Assembly: GCA_024741835.1 (NCBI GenBank)
Contig: JAENRP010000022.1
Span: 139,776 to 193,112 of the forward strand
Length of the DNA: 53,337 nucleotides
From: Diplocarpon mali
Taxonomy: Eukaryota; Ascomycota; Leotiomycetes; Helotiales; Drepanopezizaceae
Direction: 5' to 3'
In this document: piece after piece, positions 32,411-44,645 of the stretch
How positions within the stretch are numbered: the first letter of the stretch is position 1
Layout of the letters: the number at the start of each line of letters is the position of its first letter
The notes under the pieces: generated by a model
The model's database searches: none
Seen by the model: the letters and a program-made list of their open reading frames with translations, nothing else
What the model was told of the DNA's origin: nothing
Program-made: the position numbers and the translations under genes

Positions 32411-33583
32411 TCACTTCTTCTTCTCCTTGTCCTCTTTCTCCCTTTCCGCGTCCTTGCCGTCCTTCGGCTCGCCATTGGCCCCATTCGTCTTTTTCTCCTT
32501 GCCGTCCGCGGCTTCTTCCCCTTTAGCCTCCTTGTCCTCTTGCTGTTGACGGTTCTGGATCTTGTTCTCGATCAGATCATGGAATGCGGTGATGGCTCGA
32601 ATCAGACTGCTGAGGTATATGGCCATCAGTTGGTCGTTGGTCTTGATGCTCATAGCGTGTGCCAGCTCGCTGTTATTCTTCACCGGGGCATCGATGCCAT
32701 TCGCCATGTGCGAGGAATCCTTGGGCGTAGAGAGATTGGGGAGGAGGTTGAACACGTCTTGGAGGTTGCCCAGGATGGCGTGGTTGACGGGCAAGGATCC
32801 GTCGAGCACCTTTTGCAGGTACTGACCAATATCTCGTAACCGCAGATGCAAGCCTTGTAGAGATTGTAGCTGGTTGGTGATTCTCGTCGAGAGCGTTCCC
32901 ACTGCCACGTCCCGAATGTCCCTCAGAAGATGCTCCACCCCAATTTCCTCCGCCTCCTCAGCTTCGATGATGGAGGGTGTGTGTACGAAGGTCTTAGATG
33001 TGGTGGTTCCGTCCTGGATTTCATCAGCCATGTCTCGTGTCGATCGAGCAGCTGCCTTACGTCTTTGATCTCCTCCACCGCAAAGTAAGCGTCCGTCGGT
33101 ACGCTAGCCTCCTTCGGCTGCACGTCGATGATAACCAACAAGGGATTTGGCGTGTATCTCTTAAACAGCTCGTTGATCTCCAGATCAGAGGCTCTTAACT
33201 TTGGCCCCGAGTGGTACCATCCTATGAGCTTCTCCCGCGCATTGATCTTCTTGAACATGTCCGTCATGGACTCGACGTAGTTATGATCCAAGAACCACAC
33301 CGACGGGTCCTTCTCATCTTCCTCGAATGGCACTGCGGGACTCAACATTAGCATTTCTTCCGGCAGAGTGACGTCGCCGGCTCCAGAGAGAATTCGTACC
33401 AGCGAAACTGTTTGAGACCCGAACGTTCTTCCCATCGTTTTGTCCTAACAGAACTCCGACCACTCGTTTGCGCGAGCTCTTGGCTGAGCGGCCGTAATGG
33501 TCTGCTACCGACAGGAGAACGAGTGGAGCAACCGAGACATTCCTCGAGACCAGGGAAAGTGTTTCGGCGGTAGTGGTGGGCAT
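32411..33583 (-). CDS. rpn8: 26S proteasome regulatory subunit Rpn8 (PSMD7)
   Basis: Non-catalytic MPN-domain partner of the deubiquitinase Rpn11 in the proteasome lid. Exons 33583-33400, 33332-33061 and 33013-32411 join to 352 residues. The MPN domain (about 15-150) includes [20 protein letters not shown] and [21 protein letters not shown], where the first JAMM histidine is absent, as expected for inactive Rpn8. [17 protein letters not shown] and [19 protein letters not shown] follow, then helical sequence and a Lys/Glu-rich tail ending EDKEKKK. Introns are 67 and 47 nt. The start lies in exon 1 at [20 protein letters not shown], typical of filamentous-fungal Rpn8. Divergent from adk1. Confidence 0.97.
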
Positions 33584-34089
33584 GATGAATTGGTGGTTGC
33601 GATGTGCGAAGACTCCTGGCTGAGAAGTTGTTCATCAGGCTGAAGCTAGTACCTACGCGGCAGCAGCAGCTATCTGAGCTCCAGCCGCTCCACCCTGCCT
33701 CGTCGTCACGTGAAAGAGGGTAATCTAAGCGTGCCCCCGAGGAAATATGGTAAACATGGACCAACAGGATCTCGTGCGTGATCCGAATAGCCTCCAGGAC
33801 CTCCTTCAATATTACAGTTTCGCCGGCGCTTAGTCGTCATTATTACGGACTCTGCGGGCTGACTGCGCATGCTGGAGTCTGCAAGTGGTTCGGCTTACGC
33901 CAAAGCCCCCCCCAGATCTACTGTATTGCCGAGCTCAGACCAAGCTTGTCTTTGAATACTCCCAACCTCACCTCAATTTGAAGTCGCCGCAATCTCTCTC
34001 GCTTCCGACCACATCTCTGCCTCTCTTTCCAACAGTCTCCCAGCTCTCATCTGCATCGCGGTCAGGTTTCCCCCCTACATCTACGAACA
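33584..34089. promoter_or_regulatory. Shared upstream region of rpn8 and adk1
   Basis: A 506-bp divergent spacer. No copy of the yeast proteasome element GGTGGCAAA was seen. Confidence 0.5.
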
Positions 34090-35103
<1,014 letters not shown>

Positions 35104-35448
35104 GACGGCAATTTTAGGCGAGCCAGGTCGATGTGGCGAGAGACGATTTGCATAGACTCCTCGGAAAGCCATTGGAAGCTCTATGACCAGGTAGGGTTTG
35201 TATGTTCCCACCAGTCGAGACTTGGGACTCGAACTTGCACGAACCGTACGACCACCTTAGCACATGGGGTTCACGCCCACAGAAGGGGGGTGCTTTGTAT
35301 GTAGCATTAGGTCTTTCTTCGCCGTCGTATCACGAAATCAAGAAAACGTTAATGCGCAGGACCTGGCTCTAGCTTCCAGGCTTTCGGTGCCTCCAGTCTG
35401 CCGCCTCTTGTGTTGCCCAGAAACTGCCGCCTGCAGGATTCTGCGGAT

Positions 35449-35637
35449 ATGTCGACAGCCGTTCCAATCGACAGTGGCGGTAAGGTGATGAGTGTCCTTG
35501 AGCAGTTACACAGAGCAGTACTGACGGTACACCGTATCTCCATGCGACCGGCAGATCTTGTCCTGGCCTTGCAGCAGCAATGGGACGAGTCCCGGGCACG
35601 TAAGACGCAGACGCAGGTCCCAGTCACGGTCAATCAG
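35449..35637 (+). other. Possible upstream exon of the next gene, or a small separate gene
   Basis: An ATG-initiated 63-codon frame (begins MSTAVPIDSGGKVMSVLEQL, ends TQTQVPVTVNQ) closes with CAG and a GTGAGA donor. An acceptor CACATAG at 35785-35791 would join it in phase 0 directly to the ATG at 35792, adding 63 residues to the next gene. Another acceptor (TTTCACAG before 35731) would instead give a small protein ended soon after. The amino-acid composition looks coding. I cannot tell which transcript is real. Confidence 0.4.
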
Positions 35638-35791
35638 GTGAGATTAAACGTTATCCTCGCATATTCCGATCTCTGAGGTCTCAGCTGGCTAGTTTTATAC
35701 CTTGAGATTGTACCAACCTCTTTCACAGCGACAGATTTGTTTCCCCCGGATCTGTACATCCCAACCTTTTCAATAGCGTTCCCTCACATAG

Positions 35792-37135
35792 ATGCCTTCC
35801 CAGCCAGAATACAAACAGGGACGCTCTACGACCCAAGGCGTGCCCATGAGCGTCTTCAACCAGCAGCTCCTCGAGGAGGTAGACCCAGGCTCGAGAGCCA
35901 AGGACCGTTTCTCGGCGTCTTATGGAGCTCGTCCGAGTGAGAGTCGACACTCTCAACGGGTATGTCCCAGCTGGCAAGGTGTTTTTCCAGGAGTCAGCGA
36001 GCATTTGAAAAGGTAAAGGACTGATTGGAGGCAGAGCCATCATAGAGCCGTGTCGAAGAGTGTCCAAACTGGTAATCATGAGCCTCCCAATATGGGCAGA
36101 GCCCCGAAATCACGGCGGAGCATAAATGAGCAGCAGGTTAGCCACCCTAGCAAGTCCCATCCCAAACTTGCGAGCGAAAAAGTTCCACATGGTCTCCCCC
36201 TAACACGACCGCTTCCCAGTCTTCTCGCCGTCCACCGACATCGACAGCGACAAGCTACATCCGCCCCGTTGGCCCGGAACTGGTCTCCATCCGCCAACCC
36301 TCGTGCACCGGCCTGCCTGCCGGCTGGGCAGCTACCCACGACCGCTTCATCGCTTACCTGGCTACTCACGCGCCGCTGGACAACAACGGGGAGATCCAAG
36401 GGAAGGAAGAGAGCCGGGAGAGGTGGGGGAGTGAAGATATTGCCATATTGGTGATGGATAGATTTGGGGAGCTGGATGGGCCGGTAAGTCTCGGTGCTCT
36501 TTTCTAGATCCTGCTTTCTTGCCCCCTTTCCTCTCTCTTCTTTTCTGCATCTTTTCTTCTTTTTCCTGTGGAGGCGAGAGGGCGGCTCATGGGGAAGAGG
36601 GGAGAGAGATTGGAAGAAAAACAAACTTTTCGCTCTTCTGGGTCTCCGCCCCCTCTCTCCGTATCCTCTGGCTTCCTCTACCCCAGCTGGGATCTGGAAA
36701 TAGGAGTGAGATAAGTGCTCCCGTAGCACTTGAAGTCACAACGGTAAGGATGGAAAGTACCACGTACTATTTCCCAACACCCAAGCGGTCGAGTGCTCGT
36801 CGATTTCGATGTTGATCGCGAGCCGCGGCTCCCGTCCAACTCCCTCTCGACAGCCGTCTTTTCGGTTTCGATCCCCAGCGTCTCCCGCATCTACTTTGCG
36901 GCCACGCTCCCCAACCCACGAGATGCAGCATTATAAGCGCTGAGAGGTCTACAACCGACAATGACCGCCCTCGGAAGCATGCAGAGACGGTTCGAACAAC
37001 AGAAGCTAACCACCCCAGATCAAAACGTCCATGATCGAAAACCGCCTCGCGCTCCTGGACCAGGCAGGAGACAACGACTACTTCAAGATGCCGTACGGAG
37101 CGTACAAGTACGAACGATGGGGGTCTGGTGTATGA
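35792..37135 (+). CDS. Unrecognised spliced fungal protein
   Basis: I do not recognise the family. Exons 35792-35959, 36035-36136, 36220-36483 and 37019-37135 stay in one frame and give 216 residues. The N-terminal half is hydrophilic and Ser/Arg/Gln-rich (RSTTQGVPMSVFNQQLLEEV). The third exon has a compact, likely folded part (YIRPVGPELVSIRQPSCTGL, GWAATHDRFIAYLATHAP, DIAILVMDRFGELDG). The last exon reads IKTSMIENRLALLDQ, GDNDYF and ends YERWGSGV. The DRFGELDG-P/IKTSMIENRLALLDQ join looks like one continuous helical domain. The third intron is 535 nt, far longer than others in the window, with a GTAAGT donor and GCTAACCACCCCAG acceptor. An upstream exon may extend the start. Confidence 0.6.
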
Positions 37136-38077
37136 AAAAAGGAAAGAAAGAGAGAAGAGCGACGCTCACCCTTGCTGTCGCAGTATCGGCTGGGGTGGGT
37201 ACAGACGTGTGTCGGGAGCTGCACGCCGGGGAAAGTGTGCTGGGGATTGCAAGTCTGTATTAGTACGGGTACTTGGGATGGTGGCTGGCAAGTGAGCTAG
37301 ATGTCTGTATGCGTTTGGGTCAGTCAAGCCGAGGCCGGACTTGGTTTTGCAAGTGTATGTAGCCAGTCGACGCAATAGTAAGTAGCGTTGAACGGTGCAA
37401 GAGAGGGAGAGAGATACGTGCTGCTGTTCTCAAACCTCGTCTTGCGAATCTTGTCCTTGCACTGTTCCCATCAGCTGGCGCTCGCTCTGGGACCACTCAG
37501 AGCAAATCATCATCGGCCCTCGGGCCGTACCTGGCTTTGGGACTGTAGGAGAGGAGGCTTGGGCGAGCGATTTAGTTCAAGTCTGATTCAAATCAATCCC
37601 TTGGGTGCATCACGTCACTTGCTCCAGAAAAGAGCCGGAATGCCAGAATGGCCGGATGAGAAGAGTTTCAGAATGAAAGTGTCGTTATTCTGGGGGGGGA
37701 TCGAGGTCAATTTAAACAAAGCTGAGGTAAAGCCTACTATATTGCCTTCTGGAGATGTTCAGGGGGTTTACAGATGACATGCCTAGCCCCAAAGTAGACG
37801 CAGAACAATGACATATGAAGGATTGTCTATAGGGGGAGGGGTATAACGCAAGTACAAACAAAGAATCCTACCAAACTATCCATTGATCTCTTGCGGTCCC
37901 CAACATCCTTCGGCCCACCCCATGCAACCAGCCAGCCAAAATGCCCAACGCAAAGCCTTACTCACAGCACACCTCGCTCGCGATGCAAGTAGAAACTAAA
38001 AAAATCATAATGTGCCCATCCCGCGCAGTATCTACATTCTACCCACCGTATCCATCGGCTTTCCATGCGCATGGTAT
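37136..38077. other. Intergenic region between convergent genes
   Basis: 3' ends of the unrecognised gene and of hook. A 129-codon plus-strand frame (37388-37777) is open but resembles nothing and has no splice context. No supported gene. Confidence 0.5.
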
Positions 38078-41000
38078 TCAGCGTCTTGACGTTGCATTCA
38101 CCAAGTGTCTTTGCTTGTTCAACCAACTTTTCGGCGCTTCTTGTCTGCGTTGAAGGACCACATGGTTGCTCTGAAGTCGACTCGTAAGGTCGTACCAGGC
38201 GCTGGCAATGAGGGTGTTTTCTCGCGAAAGATTTTTGATCATTAAATCATTTGCCGCCTTGGAAGTTCGTTAGTCTTCAAGTCAAGAAAACGCAACCCCA
38301 TTCAGGTCAGAGAGCTTGGGGGTCAAGGGGCCATAAGAATGGGAAATACACAATTGGCGAATACTGTAATCATTTTTAAGGAGTGCAGGGGGAGGGGCGC
38401 TCGGGCCAAATGAAGAGGGGGGTTGTTAGTGAATGAGAAATCGCGACACAGTACCTTTTGTGCTTCTCGACTATTCTCTCCGGCCGTTTTGAGTCTCCGT
38501 TGGAGGTCTTGGATGAGCGTATCTTGCTTCTGGATTTGCTGTAAATGCTGTCAGTCCTCTTTCGATTGAATCTTGCGATGCTGACGACGAAAAACAGCTG
38601 AGTTTGGGGTACGAGGCAAAGACCCGATGGGAGATAGTGGCGGTGTTATCATCCCCGGTGAGATCTCAGGAGGTGAAACAATGCGACTGAGGCCTAACGC
38701 AGAAAGCTCGAGCGCGAGCTCTGCAGTAAGATCAACACCTTTGTCTGGTGCTGTAGCCTGTGAACGGCCCGAGTAGTTACTTGGTGAGGTGGTGGTACCA
38801 AGACCGATTTCTAATAATTTAGACTGGCTAAGTGCAACTTCGTAGTGTTTTGCTGCTGAGAAGCGTCGAGAGACTCTACCGAAGAGCCTTTTCGAGGTAG
38901 ATGTTGGATCCCGTGCTGATGCGACGAAATTGCTTACCTCTCGTTGTTTTTCTTCCGCTTCGATGCTGCCCGCGGCTTGGGCATGACCGCTGCCAGTGCC
39001 ACCCGTTCCGCCTTTGTTCGCTGCGAGATCTTGCATAAGTCTATTCTTAGACAGGAGCGCGTCAACGAGCTGTGTTTTCTGCTCATCGAAATCAGTGGAC
39101 AATGTCTTATGCTTATTCTGAAGTATAAACAAGTCATTCTTAAAAGACGTAGTAATTAGTTCGTGGGCCGCTTTGAGATTGCTTATAGCATCCATCTCTT
39201 CCTGGTCTACAGCAGCCACTACGGTTACCGTGTCAGCAACGACTTCACACACAAAGAGAGAGAGGTAGAGAACGTACAATCTGTCCTTGTAGATACCAGG
39301 TCCCGATCACGACTCGATAGCTCGGACTGTAACTCGGCAAGTTTAGCCTTGGCGGTTGTGAGTTCTTGGTTGGCTTCGAGATACAATCGCCGCGTGTGAG
39401 CGATGGCTTCTTCCCTTGAGAAACATTCTGTAAGAATCCGGACAGACTCGATACAAATCGTGACTTGAACTTACTTTTCGCCGGCAGATTTGCTAATAAT
39501 CGCACTAAGTTGCTCTTGACCAAGCGTGTGCTTCTCGGTCAGATCACTCAGGTTCTCCTGAAGCCTCTTTTTGATTCTCTCGGCTTCTTCCAGATCATTT
39601 TGCAGCGCGGCGTTTGTCGTACCGGCGTTACTGCTCTTCAGAAGCTGATTTTCAGCCTTCAACCGCGAGATTTCCAGCATGAGGTTTGGCGTAGGGTCTT
39701 CGCTACGCTCTAGCTCCTCTTCGAGACTCAATCCCGCCGGTTTCGATGCCGGTGAATCTGGAACAACTGGGCCGGAGGAACTGATTTTGATTTGCTCTTG
39801 CAGTTGGTCAATGAATTTTTCATCATGCTGCTGCTTCGCAGTCAAAATCTGGAGCTGGTCGTCCCGAAGCCGTAGTTGTTCCTCAATGTGCTTCTTTTGG
39901 GTAGATAGCTCGACATAGGTAAGCTCGTACGAGTGGAATCTCTGCTGATACTCTTTCAGAGTTGCCTTGATCTTCGTATTCTCGTCATAAACCCGATCAA
40001 AATCTTTCTGGTTGCCTTGTAGAGTATCCAATCGATCACGAAGAGTTATATTCTCTTTCTCGACCACGGATAGCTGCTCTACCTTCTTCTGGTAGTGCTC
40101 TACGGTGTTCGCTCTCCTCGAGAGGGCAATGTTTGTTGTTTTCAGCTCCTTCACCTCATCCTCTACTTCAACAAGCTTCTGAGCTGCAGGCCTTAACGTT
40201 GAAAGTTCTTTTGATAACCTGTCCTTCGCTATGCGGTCCGACTCCACCTGGTTCTCCTGGCTTGCAATAAGGTCCTCTTGTTCCTGAATCCGAATGTTCA
40301 GACTCCTGATGTAATCGCTCTGATCGTTCTCATCGGAATTCTCGAAGGACTTCAGTTTGTTATCTTGCTTGTTGCTATGCTCCAACAACTCATCGTGACT
40401 TAGTTGTAGCCGTTCAAACCTGGATATGAAATCCGCATGCTTCTTCTTCAAGATTTCATGCTCATGAGCCACAGCTGCGTATTTGCTCTCTAGGACGAGC
40501 GCAGCGTCGTTGATCTGGTCTGGAGGAGCGCTGCCTCCGGCCGGACTCGAATTATCGACAACATCTACCTAGTGAAAATATCAGCATGGGTTGTCGCCCC
40601 AGAGTTTTCTGCCTACCTGTTTTATTATTCCGGCAATCTGGCTCTGTGCCGTAGCATCCAGGCCAGTTGTGATCTTCGAAACGTACTTCTCGGTGTTTGT
40701 CCCTCGTATGGCTGCCATAAGAAACATTGTGAGAAACTGGTAGTATTGTCAGCTAAGCCCATATGGCCGAGCAGCGGTATCCTACCTTGAAAGTCTCGTC
40801 TGAGTCTTCATGTTCGGCAATTGCGTTCAAGTCAACCGGATTTGCAGCTACAAAGGCATCCATACCTTCGCAGGTATTGTTGATGTAACGGAGCAGTGAC
40901 CGGTGGATCGCCTCCAAGCTCTTCTTCCTGCCTAGCCATTTCGACGTCGTGGCATTGTTCTCGAGGTTTCGCACGGCGGAGGACGGGTCGATATCCTCTA

Positions 41001-41265
41001 GAAATAAAATTGGTCAGCTCCATGGGAAAATCAGGATAGTGATCCATGTTGCAAATACCTAGCATCTCAGCAAAGACGACTCCATCGGTCAGATCAGCCA
41101 CAGACACGACGTGGGACTCGAGGGGGAAAGTGTTTGCCTAAGCATGAAAATTAGCTGCCGAGAAGAGATCCAGCGATCTTGAGATGCTCGAACCCATTCC
41201 AGCAGGGCTAGCTCTGTTGCCCGACTATACGGCATTGTGAACTTCGACAACCGGCTCAGCGTCAT
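38078..41265 (-). CDS. hookA: Hook-family dynein adaptor (HookA-like)
   Basis: Links cytoplasmic dynein (N-terminal Hook domain and coiled coils) to early endosomes (C-terminus, through FTS/FHIP in fungi) for long-range transport in hyphae. Exons 41265-41194, 41137-41059, 40997-40786, 40736-40617, 40568-39475, 39414-39278, 39218-38938, 38538-38455 and 38257-38078 join in frame to 752 residues. The Hook domain (1-161) has LLEWANTFPLESHVVSVADL and DGVVFAEML. Long coiled coils run about 175-690 (KKVEQLSVVEKENITLRDRL, YQQRFHSYELTYVELSTQKK). The C-terminus ENTLIASAWYDLTSRLQSNH and PKSWLNKQR is the conserved cargo-binding end. The first donor (GTTCGA) is weak. Intron 7 (38539-38937, 399 nt) is itself an in-frame open frame; see findings. 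Confidence 0.92.
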
Positions 41266-42128
41266 TGCCAATCGTGTATTTTTTGGGTTGTTTAGGCGCA
41301 GCAGAGAGCGAGGGTTGGATAAGAAGATGAGTTGCTGCTTTTGTTTCGAGAGATGTTTGACATATTGATCCCCCGAAAGAGCGTTGGGGCTTTATGCCGC
41401 TGGCGTAGCATTCATTGTCTGGCGGTCATTGTTCCGGGCACTGTGCTTGAGTCGCGATCCATCCGAACACGACAGGGGCACCTAACCCCTTTCGACCGCC
41501 ACATCTAGACTGCCTCAAGAGCGTTGAACAGTCCGGCTTGAAGGTGATGCGAGGAATGATAGAAAGAATCAGCTGGTTTCGAAAGCAATCTTCAGATGCT
41601 TATTGCTAGCTTTGCAAGTTTGCAAGGAGTTGTATGCATTGAGAGACGCAGGCACAAGTACTGCCTGAGCTGTCAAGGCCGAACTACTAGGTAGGGAGCA
41701 GCCAAGCGAGCCGCTTGCAGTAAGGAAATAAATATCCTTGCGAATTCTATCGCTCTTTTACACGTTCGAAAGCAAATTATGGTAGCACTACAATGTAGGT
41801 TGTCAGGTTCATTGGCAATGAAGACCTAATCACTCATGCCAATGTTATAATTGGTCTGGTTTACTCTGGTGTTCTTGTTTACCACAGTACTAACGGGAGT
41901 AAGGCGCTCTTGGTGTTAAGAGAGAGAGAGAAAATGGCAAATAATGCTGGAGTCTAAAACGAGTGTGTATTCAAGGCACTACAGAGTACAGATGTAAGAC
42001 AGCTTAGCTTCCTTCATTAAGTCTATGACAAAGCCAAAGTATTTCCACTGCAGCGTACTGATCCAACGCATCCCATATGTCCAGTGTCATGCTAAAGACT
42101 ATGCTTCATTCATGACCATGCCTTGAGC
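41266..42128. other. Intergenic region upstream of hook
   Basis: Between the inhibitor gene 3' end and the hook start, both on the minus strand. Contains a short GA repeat near 41920-41934. No gene seen. Confidence 0.55.
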
Positions 42129-42531
42129 TCACTGCAATGCATCATTGGACACCTTGTTGATGGTGACTTTCTGATCAGGCTCAATTTTACCAAGAAATCC
42201 GTTCTTGATACTATCAAAAAGCTCCCGGGTCTCTGCCGGCACAGAAGCTGCAATGCCCCTGAAATGGGTTAGTACAACTCTTGATGCGCAAATGATTTTC
42301 TTACTTCATAATTGTGAACTCCTTGGTGATCACTCCACCCGCATCTTCGATCATCTTCTTTGCTCCTTCTATGAGTTCGTGCGAAGTTTCTTTTGGCCAG
42401 GAAATGATAATGTTTTCATGGGGTGCAAGACCATCTTCGGGGTAGGAGGTGGGAACAGGATTTAGAGATGTAGTAGGGCTTGCAAGAGCGGCTGCGACGA
42501 ACGCAAGGCTGGAGAGTAGTGCGAGCTTCAT
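42129..42531 (-). CDS. Secreted inhibitor I9 / Pbi2-like propeptide-domain protein
   Basis: Probable inhibitor or folding chaperone for subtilisin-type serine proteases. Exon 1 is 42531-42305, exon 2 is 42258-42129, with a 46-nt intron (CTAACCCATTTCAG acceptor); 118 residues. MKLALLSSLAFVAAALA is a clear signal peptide. The rest matches the I9 fold: ENIIISWPKETSHELIEGAK, KKMIEDAGGVITKEFTI, then MKGIAASVPAETRELFDSI, and NVTINK-like VTINKVSND near the end. Free-standing I9 proteins such as yeast Pbi2 are about 75 residues and lack a signal peptide, so this is a secreted version with an extra Pro-rich linker (SLNPVPTSYPED). The partner protease is unknown. It borders AT-rich repeat DNA. Confidence 0.82.
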
Positions 42532-43344
42532 TTTTTCGGCTTGTCTCTGACTGTACTTGGAGTTGTTGATGCTGATGTTTGGTGTTGTGTAAGAGGAGGT
42601 AGGTTGGTACTTAAGTACTTTTAAGCTATACGTACCATAGGCATTTACCCAGGTAGTTCGTATGTAAAGTGTGGAGGATCGACGGGCAGGATGCAGAACC
42701 GATCGAAATGGCAGGAGACGATAAGGCGGATTCGATTAATCTGGCAGGAGGCCAAAAGGCATCTACCCCTCTTGATAAGCGAATGCAGGTACCCAAGGGG
42801 GTATGTAGAGGTAAAACACTAATTGTCAACATTAGGTACCTATCTATTGATAATTTTGAGTTTATTGTTATATAAAGAGCTATGTTCAACGTAATTCATA
42901 GGACCTGATGACGAAGCTTAACTTTGTTGCTAAACTTATATTTCCATTATATTATAGAAGTTATGTTTAAAACAACCTTTGCTTCCTCCAAGTTAGCTTC
43001 TAATATGTACGAAAGCGGCGTAGGTGAGCTGGTATGTAGTGCACGTATGTCACACGAAGGTGAATTATAGGGAATTGATTAATACGGCTTGAGGCCAGAA
43101 CATATACATGCATATCACATTTACATAGCAAGTTCATTTGTGCCGCTTTGGCTCCCCCCCTTTAAACATGCTAGATCAGTGGTAGACTGTGTAGCAAACG
43201 CAGGAAATGCTATAAATGTTGTAGAATGCTGTATTAGTTATAAACTATGTAATACAAGCGAAAAACGCTACAGTCAAATTAGGTACAAGGAGAAAATTAA
43301 TATGACAAAACTCCTTGCATGTCACTATTCAACCTAAGATTCCC

Positions 43345-43985
43345 AGGGATCCCAATTCCTTCGATAAGAGTCCAACCCGTACCTTAGTCGACAGTTGTTC
43401 TCTCCAGGTCTGAGGCAAGAATGTTCTCAAGAAGGCACCTAGGCAAACATAGTCTTAGGTTTCCTTCTCTAAGACAAGTCCTCCTCGCTAATAGTGTCTA
43501 TTTTCTTGATTATGTTGAGTATCTTGCAAGTCAGCGGCAGCTATTGATCATGACCCTTTTTATCAACTTTCCTCTAAGGCTTTGAGATGTCCTTTTCTCT
43601 TTCCCTTATCTCTATATACCGTAGACTGCTCTATTCCCCTTTATACCTATTATTAAGCCCTTCCTTTAGTCATAGGTGTATTCTTAAATACTCCCGAAGT
43701 ACGCAATTTGAGGTCGAAAGTTTATGGTTTTTGTAGAAGAGGTAGTGAAAAGCTTTTCATTCCGAAGCTTTCGAACAGTTCTGGCTTTATTCAACCAAGG
43801 ATTTGATTATTTCTTGGTCGGAAGTACTCAATCTCGGCTACACATATTCTTTAGAAAGAATCTAAAGAATCTAAAGAGTCTGCGGGTTCGTAGGAGACAC
43901 CGCATACGAGTGTTGAGTCGACGTCTCCCAAATATTATAAGCGTATCAGGCATAAGGAGAAACTAGTATAAGTACTCCTTAAATT
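43345..43985. repeat. Decayed repeat, copy 1
   Basis: Diverged tandem partner of 44010-44645. Anchors shared with copy 2 include AAGAGTCNAACC at about 43366, ACCTTAGTC at 43381, TTTGTAGAAGAGGTAGTGAA at 43730 and GAGAAAC near 43957. Many differences are C/T or G/A changes. The parent element is unknown. Confidence 0.75.
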
Positions 43986-44009
43986 TAATTTCTAGCCTCT
44001 ACACTTATC

Positions 44010-44645
44010 AGAAACCTTGATTCCTCAAATAAGAGTCTAACCTTTACCTTAGTCAAGAGTTATCACCTCTAGGAATCAGGCAAGTATATTCTTAAAAAGA
44101 TGTCTAAATAGACAAAGTCGCCTTGGGCTCCTTATCATAGGACAAGCCCTCTCTGCTTATAGCGACCATTTATTTGATCATATTACGTATTTTACTAGTT
44201 AGCAGCGGCTCTCAATCGTAACCCTTCATATAAACTTATACAAAGGTCTTAAAATATCCTTAACCCCTTTTCCTTGTATACTATAACCTACTTTATTCCC
44301 CCTATATCCATCGTCGAGCCCTTGCTCCGGTCGTAGGTATGTATCTACATAATTCCGACTTACGCAGCTAGAGGTCGAAATCAAAGGGTATTTGTAGAAG
44401 AGGTAGTGAAGATCTTTTCGTTTCAAAGCTTCTGAAAAGTTCTGACTTAATTCAACTCGGGGCTGGATATTCCGCAGTCAAAGGGTTTTAGCTCGGCCTT
44501 ACCAACTCCTGAAGAATCAGATTCTTAAAGAACCTGCTGATTCGTCAGAGATACCAGGTACATGTGTTGAGTTGTCGTCTCCCCCTCTTGAGCTCATCCT
44601 GCAAGCTAAGTTGGAGAAACGAACAGTCATACTCTAAGGTAAGTA
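44010..44645. repeat. Decayed repeat, copy 2
   Basis: Partner of copy 1, offset by 657-665 bp. The 20-bp block TTTGTAGAAGAGGTAGTGAA recurs exactly at 44391-44410. Dense stops in all frames. Transition-rich differences suggest repeat-induced point mutation. Confidence 0.75.

Noticed and set aside
35200..35310. A tRNA-like stretch with GTTCGAGTCC on the minus strand
   Set aside because: No acceptor stem or D-arm could be paired around the B-box-like match.
37388..37777. A 129-codon plus-strand frame
   Set aside because: Mixed composition, no motif, located between convergent gene ends.
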